The position numbers were made by a program, and so were the translations under genes. A stretch of DNA of 51,098 nucleotides from Deltaproteobacteria bacterium (GTDB lineage Bacteria; Desulfobacterota; Desulfobacteria; Desulfobacterales; Magnetomoraceae): the NCBI GenBank assembly GCA_002753725.1, contig PEAL01000002.1, forward strand, positions 1-51,098, read 5' to 3'. The notes under the pieces are model-generated. The model searched no databases. It saw nothing but the letters and a program-made list of their open reading frames with translations, and had not been told where the DNA came from. Positions 50,435 through 51,098 of the stretch are shown piece by piece (within the stretch, counting starts at the first letter, position 1; every line of letters starts with the position of its first letter).

Positions 50435-50943
50435 CAGGCTACGCGTACCTTTCCATAAATAAAATCAACCAGTTCATCAAGATTATCTTTACAAAAGCGA
50501 GGCACAGTCCATTCTTGATAATGATCTGTGACAATGGCAATAATTGAACGATCTTCCATACATAATGGTGATGCACCATTTTCTGGTCGATAGACTTCTA
50601 TTTTGGGATAGTGTTCCTGCTTAAAACCTTCTGTCAGAACGAGGTCGCTTCCTTTATAAAATCGTTGGACGATTTGTCCCAATGCCATATCTGATGTTCG
50701 TTTAGAAAAAAGGGCCATATGATTTTCAGTACAAATCATTACAGGATCAGCGCCTGATTCAAAATGACGATGGCTATCCTTTCCCTGTTGATCAATGGCA
50801 ATGGGAGAACAGGCATGTTTGACCACCCCAACACAAACCCCCCGTGCTTTTATCTTAGGAATGATTCGAGTGATCAGGCCTGTTTTTCCAGAGTTGGAAT
50901 GGCCGACAAAAGAGAGAATGACAGGTTTTTCTGTTTTAGTCAT
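50434..50943 (-). CDS. mobB: Molybdopterin-guanine dinucleotide biosynthesis protein B
   Basis: A small P-loop GTPase of 169 residues: Walker A GHSNSGKTG at about residues 14-22, then KARGVCVGVVKHA, DSHRHFESGAD and LVLTEGFK, all typical of MobB. It assists MobA in attaching GMP to molybdopterin for DMSO-reductase-family enzymes. AGGAC lies 6 nt before the ATG. Its start overlaps the stop of the upstream partial gene by 8 bp and its stop overlaps the HD gene, so three genes are coupled. Confidence 0.93.
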   Translation of the reverse strand: MTKTEKPVILSFVGHSNSGKTGLITRIIPKIKARGVCVGVVKHACSPIAIDQQGKDSHRHFESGADPVMICTENHMALFSKRTSDMALGQIVQRFYKGSDLVLTEGFKQEHYPKIEVYRPENGASPLCMEDRSIIAIVTDHYQEWTVPRFCKDNLDELVDFIYGKVRVA

Positions 50944-51098
50944 CCAGTCGTCCTACATTGAATGTTCGTTTAAGCTGTTCGATCTGGGTCTTCTTATCTT
51001 TTAGAAACAGATTGAATTCTTGAATGACCTGCGGTTGTTTTATGGAGGATAAATAATATGAATCCATAAGGAGGCCCAAAAAAAAAAACCGCACCAGC
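50936..51098 (-). CDS. C-terminal end of an unidentified gene (runs off the window)
   Basis: A minus-strand frame is open from the window edge to a TAA at 50936, overlapping the mobB start. The visible 53 codons have a hydrophobic stretch (RFFFLGLLMDSYYL), then a charged, probably helical tail ending in TFNVGRLDD. Operon position with mobB hints at molybdenum-cofactor or anaerobic metabolism, but the family was not recognised. Confidence 0.5.
   Translation of the reverse strand, partial: LVRFFFLGLLMDSYYLSSIKQPQVIQEFNLFLKDKKTQIEQLKRTFNVGRLDD

Overview
The window looks like a low-GC chromosomal segment of a Gram-negative, strictly or facultatively anaerobic bacterium, most likely a Desulfobacterota (Desulfobacterales-type) member. 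The evidence is TonB-ExbBD with a TonB receptor, an OmpA lipoprotein, an FmdE-family protein, CobU, MobB, a radical SAM enzyme, tandem Hsp20 genes, a CPA2 antiporter and three good sigma-54 promoters. Species cannot be fixed from the sequence. The large secreted repeat proteins and eukaryote-like secreted domains (trypsin, Kazal) would suit a large or multicellular sulfate reducer, but that is inference. No rRNA, tRNA, CRISPR array, transposase or phage genes were found.

Layout. 1-2290 (minus): sugar-modifying pair (C-methyltransferase, SDR epimerase) and the start of a third gene that breaks after 11 codons at the window edge. 2366-4480 (minus): urea-transporter/M23-peptidase fusion. 4665-6068 (plus): radical SAM enzyme and CobU. 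6107-9506 (plus): sigma-54 promoter, metallo-beta-lactamase/cNMP-fold protein and a membrane-anchored alpha/beta hydrolase. 9581-10990 (minus): three tandem Hsp20 genes behind a perfect inverted repeat. 11163-17167 (plus): structured leader with a terminator, then an FmdE - binding protein - permease - ATPase - TonB receptor uptake operon. 17199-18632: DUF4143-type ATPase whose ribosome binding site lies in a hairpin. 18687-22369 (plus): 22-repeat acidic exported protein, two palindromes, then ExbB-ExbD-TonB. 22456-27578 (minus): secreted trypsin, NorD-like VWA protein, Der GTPase. 27741-29914: repeat-rich, AT-rich accessory patch with an OLD-like ATPase and the wreck of a following gene. 29924-32146 (plus): CPA2 antiporter and a 52-residue zinc ribbon. 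32274-36669 (minus): glnD-amtB-glnK operon behind a sigma-54 promoter. 36885-41758 (minus): 1610-residue surface protein with 13 CarboxypepD_reg-like repeats and two Kazal domains. 42004-45829 (minus): acyltransferase, SDR protein and PelF-type glycosyltransferase. 46201-47773 (minus): REC-REC-HD-GYP regulator behind a perfect-consensus sigma-54 promoter. 47932-49326 (minus): VWA-TSP3-OmpA lipoprotein. 49605-51098 (minus): unknown partial gene, MobB and an HD hydrolase, ending in a terminator built into the HD gene's 3' end.

How they work together. The FmdE operon plus ExbBD-TonB form a complete outer-to-inner-membrane uptake route for a metal chelate or corrinoid. CobU and MobB show corrinoid and molybdopterin-nucleotide use. 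GlnD, AmtB and GlnK form a full nitrogen-sensing unit, and urea transport is encoded nearby. Trypsin, the Kazal-repeat protein, the OmpA/VWA lipoprotein and the PelF cluster point to an elaborate cell surface. A family of about 90-190 bp inverted-repeat elements (four copies at 27.9, 41.8, 43.6 and 45.9 kb) punctuates the second half, two of them beside gene remnants.
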